Shown piece by piece: positions 42,821-51,079 of a stretch of 64,000 nucleotides of DNA. Below the pieces are notes generated by a model that made no database searches, was not told the DNA's origin, and saw only the letters and a list, made by a program, of their open reading frames with translations. The translations under genes and the position numbers were made by a program. Position 1 is the stretch's first letter. Every line of letters starts with the position of its first letter. The stretch spans positions 100,334-164,333 of the forward strand of contig CAUJDW010000007.1 in NCBI GenBank assembly GCA_963169455.1. Reading direction: 5' to 3'. This DNA comes from Bacteroidota bacterium. Its GTDB lineage: Bacteria; Bacteroidota; Bacteroidia; Chitinophagales; Saprospiraceae.

Positions 42821-43273
42821 ATGAAACCGTTCCTCCTCTTTTCGGTGCTACTGGCTACCATGCAACTACAGGCACAATCCGCGCCCGATATCGAAGCGGC
42901 AAAAAAACTGCTGGCCAAAGAATCCGAATACTTCTACCAGCGCAACTTTGAAGCCTGGGCCGACTGCTATGTCCAGGACGAGCGGGTGCGCTGGGCCTGC
43001 ATCGAAAAGGGCGACGTGGTGCTGGAGGCCTATGGCTGGGACAAGCTGGGCCCCTTCGTTGGTGATTACCTGAAGGCCAATCCGGAACCGGTGCCCATGA
43101 AACTCCGCCGGGAAAACTTCCAGTTCCAACCCTACGGCAAAGCCCTGTGGGCCACTTTTGACGAATACCAGACGCTGGACGGGCAAACCAAGGCCCTGCG
43201 CGGCGTGCGCATTCTGGAGGAAGATAAGGGGCAGTGGAAGATTATATACATGAATTCCTATCCGATGCCGTAG
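42821..43273 (+). CDS. Exported NTF2-like/SnoaL-like protein
   Basis: The protein is 150 residues with signal peptide MKPFLLFSVLLATMQLQAQ. The mature domain has the NTF2-like helix and strand pattern (ESEYFYQRNFEAWADCYVQD ... WATFDEYQTLDGQ ... LRGVRILEEDKGQWKIIYMN). Members bind small ligands or act as enzymes, and nothing here indicates which. A TTG upstream at 42791 gives a longer frame without support. It follows the acyltransferase remnant. Confidence 0.8.
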   Translation: MKPFLLFSVLLATMQLQAQSAPDIEAAKKLLAKESEYFYQRNFEAWADCYVQDERVRWACIEKGDVVLEAYGWDKLGPFVGDYLKANPEPVPMKLRRENFQFQPYGKALWATFDEYQTLDGQTKALRGVRILEEDKGQWKIIYMNSYPMP

Positions 43274-43285
43274 AGCATGTTTTAT

Positions 43286-43325
43286 CGGTAGGGATGGAAT
43301 CGTTGTAGCGATTCCATCCCTACCG
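43286..43325. terminator. Perfect 17 bp hairpin between convergent genes
   Basis: Arms CGGTAGGGATGGAATCG (43286-43302) and its exact complement (43309-43325) flank the loop TTGTAG. The right arm contains the stop codon of the minus-strand T9SS gene (43320-43322). There is no long T-run, so it could be a terminator, a repeat unit, or both. Confidence 0.6.
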
Positions 43326-44837
43326 GCTCACAACCACCTTCCCACTGCGCCAAAGCTGGCCGCCCACCGACACAGCATAAAAATACAGGCCTGGCGGCAG
43401 CCCCTGCACCTCAAAGCGCTGTTCCCGCTGGCCGGGCGCCAGCAAGCCCTCGTAGGCCAGGCGCCCCAGGGTATTGTATAGCAAAATCTGCCCGGGCAGC
43501 AGGGGCGCCGCATCGAAAGCCACCTTGAAATAACCCGGGGCCGGATTGGGGAAAAGGTACGCCTTTGGGGTGTTTCCTCTTGCTGTTTCCTGTGCAGATA
43601 CTACCGGCTGGCAAGGGGGGGGCGGATCTTCGCCTTCTACAAGAGGGCCGAGGCGGTAATTTGGGAAAAAAGGCAGTGTCCTCAGATGCCGGAATGGTAA
43701 TTGAATGGCGTGTTGTTCCACATTACAAGCCATCCCTGCTTCATCGGGGTTATTGATAACATGGAGGACATCAACGGCGGCAAAGGTGTTGATATATATC
43801 CTGCAATCGGGGGCAAGCTGGGCATTGAAAAAAGTGGTATTGAACAGGGACTGATAGCCGTCATAAACCGCAACTACCTGACGGGAGGATTCAATGTCTT
43901 CATTGTCAAGGCCATATTGGTATATGGTATCCCGTGTGCAGGCATAGAGGAAACGGGAGTTGGGAGAGAATGATACGCCACTGCGTTGGCTTTCGCTCGG
44001 GATTTCAAATTTCTGAAAGTTACTAAGATACCCTGTTTCCCGATCGAAATCGAAAAGGAATAAGCCATCTGGCGTAAAAAATCGGGCATATTTTTTACCG
44101 TCCGGGGAGAAGCATGCCTGCCCGCCATCTCCCGACGCTTCTCCAAGCATTTGTGCCGGCAATACCTCGATTCCGTTTGGGCCTAGTAACAAACGGTAAT
44201 ACATGTTATTGTTCCTACCCCCCGTGATTATCCACCAATCTCTACCATTAGCGTGTTTGACAGTTGTCAACTGCCCGGCAGTTAAAGGCTCTGAAATTAA
44301 TGGGATATTTTTTTCAACTACGCTTCCTTCACCATTATTTAAAGAGACATCCACCATGGTGTAATACAAGCCATCAGTAATGACTTCAAATTCAGGTTGG
44401 TATTGATAAATAATGTGTTTATGCAAAAGGAAATAAACATTATCGTTAATTGGGGCAGGTAAAATTGCACAGCTTTGTAACCAGGCCGTATACCCCAACC
44501 CATCTTCTCCACACTGAATATCATGCACTTCCCCGGGATTAATCCCTTCCCCATTTTCCATAACCTCGTGGTTAGCCCCAACCACCCGGCATCCATCTGT
44601 ATAGAACAGTAGGTTCCCGGAACTATCCGAGATCATGGCATTGCTTATATTTAAGCTGACCCCAAGAGTAATTGGGCTTACCGTGGGAGGTTGCTCATTA
44701 AAGTCAATTGTTGTTCCTTCAATGCCTTCAACTCCCAGGTCGCTTTCATAACCGAATAGCCAGGTGTAATCGTACTTTTGCGCATTCCCCATAGAAGCTA
44801 CTAATACTAGAAAGAAAAAAGACGTCAGGCTTCTCAT
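43320..44837 (-). CDS. Secreted beta-propeller-like protein with T9SS sorting domain
   Basis: The protein is 505 residues from ATG 44837, with signal MRSLTSFFFLVLVASMGNAQ. An ATG at 44870 lies inside a terminator stem and is rejected. The body has repeated blade-like segments (ISDSSGNLLFYTDGCRVV, GGQACFSPDGKKYARFFTPD, RSGVSFSPNSRFLYACTRDT), suggesting a propeller. The C-terminus is a type A T9SS sorting domain (KAYLFPNPAPGYFKVAFDAA ... LPPGLYFYAVSVGGQ). It is exported to the surface or medium. The base composition of the 5' half looks AT-richer than neighbouring genes. Confidence 0.88.
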   Translation of the reverse strand: MRSLTSFFFLVLVASMGNAQKYDYTWLFGYESDLGVEGIEGTTIDFNEQPPTVSPITLGVSLNISNAMISDSSGNLLFYTDGCRVVGANHEVMENGEGINPGEVHDIQCGEDGLGYTAWLQSCAILPAPINDNVYFLLHKHIIYQYQPEFEVITDGLYYTMVDVSLNNGEGSVVEKNIPLISEPLTAGQLTTVKHANGRDWWIITGGRNNNMYYRLLLGPNGIEVLPAQMLGEASGDGGQACFSPDGKKYARFFTPDGLFLFDFDRETGYLSNFQKFEIPSESQRSGVSFSPNSRFLYACTRDTIYQYGLDNEDIESSRQVVAVYDGYQSLFNTTFFNAQLAPDCRIYINTFAAVDVLHVINNPDEAGMACNVEQHAIQLPFRHLRTLPFFPNYRLGPLVEGEDPPPPCQPVVSAQETARGNTPKAYLFPNPAPGYFKVAFDAAPLLPGQILLYNTLGRLAYEGLLAPGQREQRFEVQGLPPGLYFYAVSVGGQLWRSGKVVVSR

Positions 44838-44852
44838 AATGCAAAAAATAGT

Positions 44853-44895
44853 AAAGGGCATTCCCGGCAATAATGACTCCGGGAATGCCCTTTTT
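44853..44895. terminator. Bidirectional terminator, 15 bp stem
   Basis: Arms AAAGGGCATTCCCGG (44853-44867) and the exact complement (44879-44893) enclose an 11 nt loop, with a T-run after the right arm on the plus strand and a T-rich stretch on the minus strand. It lies directly after the stop of the orphan sorting-domain remnant, so it probably served that lost gene. Confidence 0.75.
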
Positions 44896-44897
44896 TA

Positions 44898-45060
44898 TTA
44901 TCGAATAATTACCAGTCTTTCTGCCTTTTGAGTGGTATCCACTCCTTTAAGTACACAATAATAGAGGCCAGCAGGGAGCCCAGAAGTATCTAGGAAAGCG
45001 GATTGTTCACCCGCCGGGATTGGCTTTTGAAGCCGCATTTGGCCTTGAGCAGTACACATT
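44898..45060 (-). pseudogene. Orphan T9SS sorting-domain remnant
   Basis: Reading minus from about 45060 to a TAA at 44898 gives GQMRLQKPIPAGEQSAFLDT, then SGLPAGLYYCVLKGVDTTQK, then AERLVIIR. This is the tail of a type A T9SS sorting domain. No start or upstream body exists because the promoter and gene of the plus-strand hydrolase (45089 onward) take over. It is likely what remains of a T9SS cargo gene that stood before the intact one at 43320-44837. Confidence 0.75.
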
Positions 45061-45088
45061 CCCCATTGCTTTTCTGCTGTATGAAGTT

Positions 45089-45096
45089 TAGCTTTG
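45089..45096 (+). promoter_or_regulatory. Candidate -7 box TAGCTTTG
   Basis: Exact TAnnTTTG match 22 nt before the ATG at 45118, located in or just beyond the broken end of the T9SS remnant. Confidence 0.5.
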
Positions 45097-45117
45097 CTAC
45101 CCTAAACACCAATCGCC

Positions 45118-45777
45118 ATGTTCATTGGACACTTCGCCGTCGGCATGGGAGCCAAAGCTGCGGCGCCCCGCGTTTCCCTGGGAACGCTCTTCCTTGCCTC
45201 CCAATTTGTCGACCTCCTCTGGCCAACCCTGCTGCTATTCGGCCTGGAACGGGTGAAAATTGTGCCAGGCATTACCACAGTTACCCCGCTGGATTTTGAG
45301 CACTACCCCATCACCCACAGCCTGCTCATGGCAATGGTGTGGGGGCTCTTATTCGGGCTGGTGTACTGGATCTTTCAAAAAAACAAGATTGGCGCTATTG
45401 TCCTTGGCCTGTGCGTCGCCAGCCACTGGCTACTCGACCTCCTTGTACACCGTCCCGACCTGCCATTGATTCCCGGAGGGGCCACCCGCCTGGGCATCGG
45501 CCTGTGGAATTCCCTGCCCGCTACCCTGATCGTGGAAGGGCTGCTGTTCGTACTTGGCATCTGGCTCTATCTGCGCAGTACAACCGCCAAAAACCGGGTG
45601 GGGCGCTTTGCCTTCTGGGGCCTGGCGGCTTTCCTGTCCATCATCTATATCGCTAACCTCTTCGGCCCGCCGCCGCCGGATGTGCCTTCCATCGCCTGGG
45701 CCGGCCACCTGCAATGGCTGTTCGTCCTCTGGGCGTACTGGGTGGACCGGAATAGGCAGTTTGTCAGTCGGCAGTGA
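45118..45777 (+). CDS. Membrane protein resembling YdjM-type metal-dependent hydrolases
   Basis: The protein is 219 residues with about six membrane segments. His residues fit a metal site as in the LexA-regulated YdjM family: His5 (MFIGHFAVG), HYPITHSLL around residue 60, and SHWLLDLLVHRPDLP around residue 103. The metal-dependent hydrolase label is a family name, and no reaction is known. The C-terminal half is purely membrane-spanning. It is followed by a 7-bp tandem array. Confidence 0.75.
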   Translation: MFIGHFAVGMGAKAAAPRVSLGTLFLASQFVDLLWPTLLLFGLERVKIVPGITTVTPLDFEHYPITHSLLMAMVWGLLFGLVYWIFQKNKIGAIVLGLCVASHWLLDLLVHRPDLPLIPGGATRLGIGLWNSLPATLIVEGLLFVLGIWLYLRSTTAKNRVGRFAFWGLAAFLSIIYIANLFGPPPPDVPSIAWAGHLQWLFVLWAYWVDRNRQFVSRQ

Positions 45778-45823
45778 ACAGCCGGCAGTGGGCAGAACCT
45801 TAGGAGGTTTCGGGGAGGGCAGG

Positions 45824-45942
45824 TTCCCACTTCCCACTTCCCACTTCCCACTTCCCACTTCCGACTTCCGACTTCCGACTTCCGACTTCCGACTTCCCAC
45901 TTCCGACTTCCGACTTCCCACTTCCCACTTCCCACTTCCCAT
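45824..45942. repeat. Tandem heptamer array, 17 units of TTCCSAC
   Basis: Units are TTCCCAC (C type) or TTCCGAC (G type), the last being TTCCCAT. The order is five C, five G, one C, two G, then four C including the terminal variant. The array ends exactly next to the stop codon of the minus-strand gene (45943-45945) and lies between convergent genes. Frames through it give GKWEVGSRKSEVGS-like peptides that are artefacts. Confidence 0.92.
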
Positions 45943-47166
45943 TCACCCCCCGCCGGCCATCGCCTCCCCGGCGATCCACCCGCCCGTCCAGGCGGCCTGA
46001 AAGTTGAAGCCGCCGGTGATGGCGTCGATGTCGAGCACTTCGCCGGCGAAGAACAGGCCGGGGAACAACTTGCTCTGAAAACTTTTAAAATCGACCTCCC
46101 GCAGGCTCACGCCGCCGGCGGTGACGAATTCCTCTTTGAAGGTGCTTTTGCCATTGACTGCATAATGCCCGTTCACCAGTTCTTCGGCCAGTTTATTGAG
46201 GCCTTTGTTGCCGAGTTCCGCCCAGCGGAGGTGCTCACCTATGCCGGCGCCGGCCGCCAGGCTGCGCCACAGGCGGGCGGGCAGGCCGAATAGGGCGTGA
46301 GCCTGTATTAGTTTCTTCGGATTCTCCTGCCGTTGGCTGTCCAATTCTTCCCTGATAGATTCCAGGCTCTGGCTCAGCCAGTTGACACGGATGGCGAACT
46401 GGTACTTCAGCCTGGCCAGTTCGCGGGCGCCCCAGGCGGAGAGCCGCAGGATAGCAGGGCCGCTCATGCCCCAATGGGTGATGAGCAGAGGGCCGCTGGC
46501 CTGTAGCTTTGTGCCCTGCACATACACGGTGGCCTTAGGAACAGAAAGCCCCTGCAGGCCTTCGATGCGGGGGTCCTTGATATTAAAGGTAAAAAGGGAA
46601 GGCGCCGGCTCGACGATGGTATGGCCCAGTTCGCCCAGCAGCTTCCATATAGCCGGGCTGCTGCCGGCCGCCACCAAAACAGCCTCGGCGGGAAAACTTT
46701 TTTCCCTGGTGTGCACGAGCCAGTGCCCACGCTCCCCGGCAGGCGGCTCCAGCCCCTGCACCCGTTGCTGCATCAGCACCTGGACGCCCGCCCTCCGGGC
46801 GCTCTCCCAGAGGCAATCGACGATAGTCTGCGAGTTGTCGGTGGTGGGAAACATGCGCCCGTCTTCTTCGATCTTGAGGGGAGCTCCCCGTTTTTCGAAC
46901 CAGTCGACGGTATCGCCGGAGCAAAAGCGGTGGAAAGGCCCAATGAGTTCGCGCTCGCCGCGCGGATAGAACTTCGACAGCTCCTTAGGCACAAAACAGG
47001 CATGGGTGACATTGCATCGCCCGCCCCCCGAAATCCTGACTTTGCTGAGCACTTCCCGGCCGGCCTCCAGGATGAGGGCTTCCGCTTCCGGGTTGAGCTC
47101 CGCACAGCGAATGGCGGCAAAGAAACCTGCCGCACCCCCGCCGATGATGATGACGCGTTTTTTCAT
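45943..47166 (-). CDS. YhiN/HI0933-family flavoprotein
   Basis: The protein is 407 residues from ATG 47166. The Rossmann FAD motif MKKRVIIIGGGAAGFFAA is followed by RISGGGRCNVTHA, a family marker, and the C-terminal GLFFAGEVLDIDAITGGFNF is the second FAD-contact motif. The family is annotated as an aminoacetone oxidase or an NAD(P)/FAD-dependent oxidoreductase, and its substrate is not established. It follows sbcD by 23 bp on the same strand, so it is probably the last gene of a namZ-sbcD-yhiN operon. Confidence 0.92.
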   Translation of the reverse strand: MKKRVIIIGGGAAGFFAAIRCAELNPEAEALILEAGREVLSKVRISGGGRCNVTHACFVPKELSKFYPRGERELIGPFHRFCSGDTVDWFEKRGAPLKIEEDGRMFPTTDNSQTIVDCLWESARRAGVQVLMQQRVQGLEPPAGERGHWLVHTREKSFPAEAVLVAAGSSPAIWKLLGELGHTIVEPAPSLFTFNIKDPRIEGLQGLSVPKATVYVQGTKLQASGPLLITHWGMSGPAILRLSAWGARELARLKYQFAIRVNWLSQSLESIREELDSQRQENPKKLIQAHALFGLPARLWRSLAAGAGIGEHLRWAELGNKGLNKLAEELVNGHYAVNGKSTFKEEFVTAGGVSLREVDFKSFQSKLFPGLFFAGEVLDIDAITGGFNFQAAWTGGWIAGEAMAGGG

Positions 47167-47189
47167 GAGGGCAAAGGTAAAAAAGCCTT

Positions 47190-48419
47190 TCAAGCATGCT
47201 CCCCTTCTTCGCGATCCTCCATCCAATGCCGCAATTCCAGAAAGGACCGGGCCAGCTCTTCCATCTCTTCCGGAGGGCTGCCGTAGCTGAGGCATTTCAT
47301 TCTGAAGACCTCCATTTCGTCCAGCTCTCCGAGTTCGGGCGTATCCGGTTTTTGCTGTTGAGCCTGCTGCTGGCGCAGGATGCGGATCTTGAGCAGTTCC
47401 AGGTGCATATCCGCCGTCAGCTCGTGCAGGCGCTGGTCGAGCCGGGGGATGAGCCGCCCGGTTTCAACGATGGCCTCCACCCAGGGGGCCAGCCCCTCCC
47501 GCTCCTTGCTGCCGAAGCGCCTGAGGGCCTCCTCCACTTTCTCCAGGGGCCCCTGGATGGTCTTCAGGCGCCGGAAGGTGGGCAGCGCGATGGCCTCAAG
47601 CTGTTTTAGAGCCTTCCCTTCAAATTCCAGCAGATAAACGCTCTTTTCGTCTTTCGTCTCGCTGAAACTCAGCGGGATGAGGGAGCCGGAGTAGCGGACG
47701 TGCTCCAGCCCCCCCACGGCCTGCGGGCGGTGGATGTGCCCCAAAGCCACATAGTCAAAAACCTTCGGAAAGTCTTTGGCGGCGATGTTTTCCTTGTTGC
47801 CGATATAAATATTGTCCTGCGCGCCCGACGCCTGCGCCCCCGTAGCGTAGAGATGCCCGGTGGCGACCACCGGAACCTCCACACCGGGATACCGCGCTTC
47901 GATGAGTTGCCCCAAATCGTGATAATGCTGCCGGATGCCCTGTTTGAGCCGTTCCACCCGTTCCATGCCGTTCTCGCCGGCCACGCTGAAGTGCAGGTCG
48001 CGGTCGCGCAGGAATGGCACAGCGGCGATGACGGCCTCCAGGCCGCCCTGCTCATCCCTCCACTCCACCAGTTCATCGGCCAGGTTTTCGGTAGCGGAGC
48101 CCAGCACGTGAATGTTCAGCGCCTGAAGCAGTTCCCGCGGCGCGTTGAGCATGGCGGGCGAGTCGTGGTTGCCGCCGGTGATAACGATATGGCGGCAGGA
48201 GGTTTGTATCAGTTGGGTCAGAAAGCGGTAGTACATCCGGCGGGCATAGTTGGGCGGATTGCCGATGTCGAAAATATCACCCGCCACGATCAGCCCGTCC
48301 ACTTCCCGGCGATGGATGGTGTCCAGGAGCCAGTCAAGGGCCAGTTGGTGCTCCTCCCCGCGGTCGTTATAGAGGAACTTCTGCCCCAGGTGCCAGTCGG
48401 AAGTGTGGATGATCTTCAT
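47190..48419 (-). CDS. sbcD: Exonuclease SbcD
   Basis: The protein is 409 residues from ATG 48419. Metallophosphoesterase motifs are complete: DWH in MKIIHTSDWHLGQ (Asp8, His10), GDIFD, GGNHDSP and GHIHRPQ. The C-terminal ~120 residues form the capping region that binds SbcC. With SbcC it cleaves hairpins and processes double-strand ends. sbcC usually follows, but here a flavoprotein gene does, so sbcC must be elsewhere. It starts 8 bp after the namZ stop. Confidence 0.95.
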   Translation of the reverse strand: MKIIHTSDWHLGQKFLYNDRGEEHQLALDWLLDTIHRREVDGLIVAGDIFDIGNPPNYARRMYYRFLTQLIQTSCRHIVITGGNHDSPAMLNAPRELLQALNIHVLGSATENLADELVEWRDEQGGLEAVIAAVPFLRDRDLHFSVAGENGMERVERLKQGIRQHYHDLGQLIEARYPGVEVPVVATGHLYATGAQASGAQDNIYIGNKENIAAKDFPKVFDYVALGHIHRPQAVGGLEHVRYSGSLIPLSFSETKDEKSVYLLEFEGKALKQLEAIALPTFRRLKTIQGPLEKVEEALRRFGSKEREGLAPWVEAIVETGRLIPRLDQRLHELTADMHLELLKIRILRQQQAQQQKPDTPELGELDEMEVFRMKCLSYGSPPEEMEELARSFLELRHWMEDREEGEHA

Positions 48420-48426
48420 GAACAGC

Positions 48427-49650
48427 CTATTCGAAATCGTCGTAAAGTAAATACTTCCGGCGGATTTTTTTAAAGCCTTCCAGCCCTTCCTGCCAGCTCT
48501 GCCGGATCTCGGTTTCTGTCCTGCCGGCAATGACCTGCTCCCGGAGGTGGGCGCCGCCCGCCAGCTTATCGAAAAAATTGGTTTTCAGAAAGAAGTTGTC
48601 CTTGTCCGGGAAATCGCGGTAAAAACCGATGAGGTAGCCAAGGTTGAGGCGTGCCTCGGCCCGGATGTCCTCCGGGCTTCTGTCCACGAGGCTGAAGCCG
48701 CGGCACAACTCGCCTTCCAGCTTGGGCGATTTGGCGCCGAACATGGGAGCAGGCGTGAAGGTGTAATCCCCTTTCGGGAAGTCCGGGTGCCCGTAAACCT
48801 GAAACTGGTTGGGCGTGCCCCGGCCTTCGCTGGCCACCGTGCCCTCGAAAAAGCAGATGGAAGGATACAGGTAAATGGCCCGCATATTGGGCAGGTTGGG
48901 GCTGGGCCGCACCGGCAACGCATAGGGTGTGGAATGGGTGTAACCAGCGCAGGGAATGACTTCCAGTCCGCACTGCCGCCCGCCTTCCAGCCAGCCCTCG
49001 CCGTTGATCATGCGGGCGTACTCCCCCACCGTCATGCCGTGCACCACCGGTACGGGGTGCATGCCAACAAAGGAGCGGAAGGCCGTATCCAGAACAGGGC
49101 CGTCCACGTAATGGCCGTTGGGGTTGGGGCGGTCCAGCACCATGAAGCTGACGCCGTTTTCGGCGCAGGCTTCCATCACATAGTGCATGGTGGAGATGTA
49201 GGTGTAAAAACGCGCCCCAACATCCTGAATGTCGAAAACCACCCAGTCGATGCCCGCCAGGTCTTCGGCGCCCGGCTTTCGCTTGCTGCCGTAAAGGGAA
49301 ACCAGGGGAATTCCGGTCTGCGCGTCCTTCCCGTCCTTCACCTGCTCACCGGCGTCGGCTTCGCCGCGGAAGCCATGCTCGGGAGCGAATATTTTCACTA
49401 CCTTCACACCACGGCTGAGCAGGGTGTCGGCCAGGTGCGCCGGGCCTGCCATCGAGGTGTTGTTGACCAGCAGGGCGACATTTTTATCCATCAATCGCGG
49501 CAGGTACGCATCCAGGCGGGCTGCGCCCACATGAAGTTCCTTCTGTGCTTCCGGAAGGGGTGAAACTTCCGCTTTTTTTTCACTCAACGCGACACAATTT
49601 AGTTGAAGAGCGGCGAAAATTAAAACTATATTTTTTAGATTTACCATCAT
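48427..49650 (-). CDS. namZ: DUF1343/NamZ-family exo-beta-N-acetylmuramidase
   Basis: The protein is 407 residues with an N-terminal export signal (VNLKNIVLIFAALQLNCVAL); the Cys might be lipidated, but the lipobox is weak. Conserved DUF1343 segments are NVALLVNNTSMAGPAHLADT, FAPEHGFRGEADAGEQVKDG, WVVFDIQDVGARFYTYISTM, DRPNPNGHYVDGPVL and FEGTVASEGRGTPNQFQVYG. Characterised NamZ removes N-acetylmuramic acid from peptidoglycan fragments. It should act in the periplasm in cell-wall recycling. It is divergent from the exonuclease/GIY-YIG fusion gene, with only about 20 bp between the starts. Confidence 0.9.
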   Translation of the reverse strand: MMVNLKNIVLIFAALQLNCVALSEKKAEVSPLPEAQKELHVGAARLDAYLPRLMDKNVALLVNNTSMAGPAHLADTLLSRGVKVVKIFAPEHGFRGEADAGEQVKDGKDAQTGIPLVSLYGSKRKPGAEDLAGIDWVVFDIQDVGARFYTYISTMHYVMEACAENGVSFMVLDRPNPNGHYVDGPVLDTAFRSFVGMHPVPVVHGMTVGEYARMINGEGWLEGGRQCGLEVIPCAGYTHSTPYALPVRPSPNLPNMRAIYLYPSICFFEGTVASEGRGTPNQFQVYGHPDFPKGDYTFTPAPMFGAKSPKLEGELCRGFSLVDRSPEDIRAEARLNLGYLIGFYRDFPDKDNFFLKTNFFDKLAGGAHLREQVIAGRTETEIRQSWQEGLEGFKKIRRKYLLYDDFE

Positions 49651-49672
49651 TTTGTTTCGATATTGCGTTTTT

Positions 49673-51067
49673 ATGAAGCAGCAGTACTATGCCATCGTTG
49701 ACCTGGAAACGACCGGCGGGCAGGCCGCCCGGGATAAAATTATAGAAATTGCCATTGTCCTGCACGATGGGCGGGAAATAATTGACACCTACAACAGCCT
49801 GGTCGACCCCGAACGTTACATTCCCTACGGCATCACACAGCTCACCGGCATCACGCAGGACATGGTGCAGGGCGCGCCGAAATTCTTCGAAGTGGCCCGT
49901 AAGGTAGTGGAAATGACGGAAGGCGCCATCTTTGTCGCCCATAATGTGCGCTTCGATTACAGCTTCCTGCGCGAGGAGTTCGCCCGCCTCGGCTACACCT
50001 TCTCCCGCAAGAACCTCTGTACTGTGCGGCTGAGCCGCACGGCCTTCCCGGGGTTGCCATCCTACAGCCTGGGCAACCTCATCCGCAGCCTGGGCATCCG
50101 CGTCGAAAACCGCCACCGCGCCCTCGACGACGCCCTGGCCACAGCCGAGCTGCTGCGCCGCATCCTGGCCGCAGAAGAAAATGAACGCACGGCCCGCGAA
50201 ATGGTCAACCTCGGCATTCGCGAATCCCTGCTGCCCAAAAATTTCAGCCTGGAAAAAATCCACGCCCTGCCGGAATCCTGCGGCGTATATTACTTCCACG
50301 GCCAAAAGGGCGATGTGGTGTACGTCGGCAAAAGCATCAACATCAAAAAGCGGGTGGCGGAACACTTTGCCGACAAATCGGAAAAGGCCTCCAAACTTCA
50401 ACAGTACGCCTGTGACATATCCTACGAACTGACGGGCAGCGAACTGATCGCCCTGCTGCTGGAGTCCCACGAGATCAAACGCCTCAGCCCGGCTATCAAC
50501 CGGGCGCAGCGGGTGCGCCGCTTTCCCTACGTGGTGCACACCTTCGAAAACGAGGGCGGATACCGCTGCTTTGAGATTGCCCAGGTTACTGCAAAAACGC
50601 GAAGCCAGTACGACATCATCTCGGAATACCCCAAGCTCAGCCATGCCAAGAGCCACCTCAGCCGCATTCAGGCCAGCCACGAACTCTGCCCGCGCCTCAG
50701 CGGGCTGCAACCCGGCAAAGGCGCCTGCTTCCACTACCATCTCAAACAATGCCACGGCGCCTGCGCCGGCAAGGAGGCCCCCGAATCCTACAACGAACGC
50801 GCCGGCCATGCCTGTGAACAATTGTCCACCGTTTTCGGCCAGGATTTCTTCATCCTGGACCAGGGGCGCGAACCCGACGAATATTCCGTGGTGCTGGTGG
50901 AAGACGGCAGCTTCCGAGGCTTCGGATACATCGCCCGCGAAGCCGTCAACGGCCGCCCGGAGCCCCTGCGCGACGCCATCCGCCCCTACCCGGGCAACCC
51001 GGAAACGGCGCGCATCATCCAGCGGTTCCTGAGTTCGGGAAGTGGGTTTAAGGTGGTTCAGTGTTAG
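49673..51067 (+). CDS. DnaQ-type exonuclease fused to GIY-YIG (UvrC/Cho-like) nuclease domain
   Basis: The protein is 464 residues from ATG 49673. Residues 1-180 form a DEDDh 3'-5' exonuclease with AIVDLETTG (Asp10, Glu12), FVAHNVRFDYSFL and HRALDDALA. Residues ~200-290 form a GIY-YIG endonuclease domain (ESCGVYYFHGQKGDVVYVGK, then SINIKKRVAEHF), like the UvrC N-terminus, followed by a Cys-containing region (CPRLSGLQPGKGACFHYHLK, then QCHGAC). Such fusions are known in other bacteria and are presumed to act in DNA repair, but their pathway role is unclear. An in-frame ATG at 49652 is too close to the divergent gene. Confidence 0.92.
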   Translation: MKQQYYAIVDLETTGGQAARDKIIEIAIVLHDGREIIDTYNSLVDPERYIPYGITQLTGITQDMVQGAPKFFEVARKVVEMTEGAIFVAHNVRFDYSFLREEFARLGYTFSRKNLCTVRLSRTAFPGLPSYSLGNLIRSLGIRVENRHRALDDALATAELLRRILAAEENERTAREMVNLGIRESLLPKNFSLEKIHALPESCGVYYFHGQKGDVVYVGKSINIKKRVAEHFADKSEKASKLQQYACDISYELTGSELIALLLESHEIKRLSPAINRAQRVRRFPYVVHTFENEGGYRCFEIAQVTAKTRSQYDIISEYPKLSHAKSHLSRIQASHELCPRLSGLQPGKGACFHYHLKQCHGACAGKEAPESYNERAGHACEQLSTVFGQDFFILDQGREPDEYSVVLVEDGSFRGFGYIAREAVNGRPEPLRDAIRPYPGNPETARIIQRFLSSGSGFKVVQC

Positions 51068-51079
51068 TTCTTTGGGGTT

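Noticed and set aside
45824..45942. CRISPR array
   Set aside because: Units are seven bases long, contiguous and without spacers. The octamer arrays likewise have no spacers.
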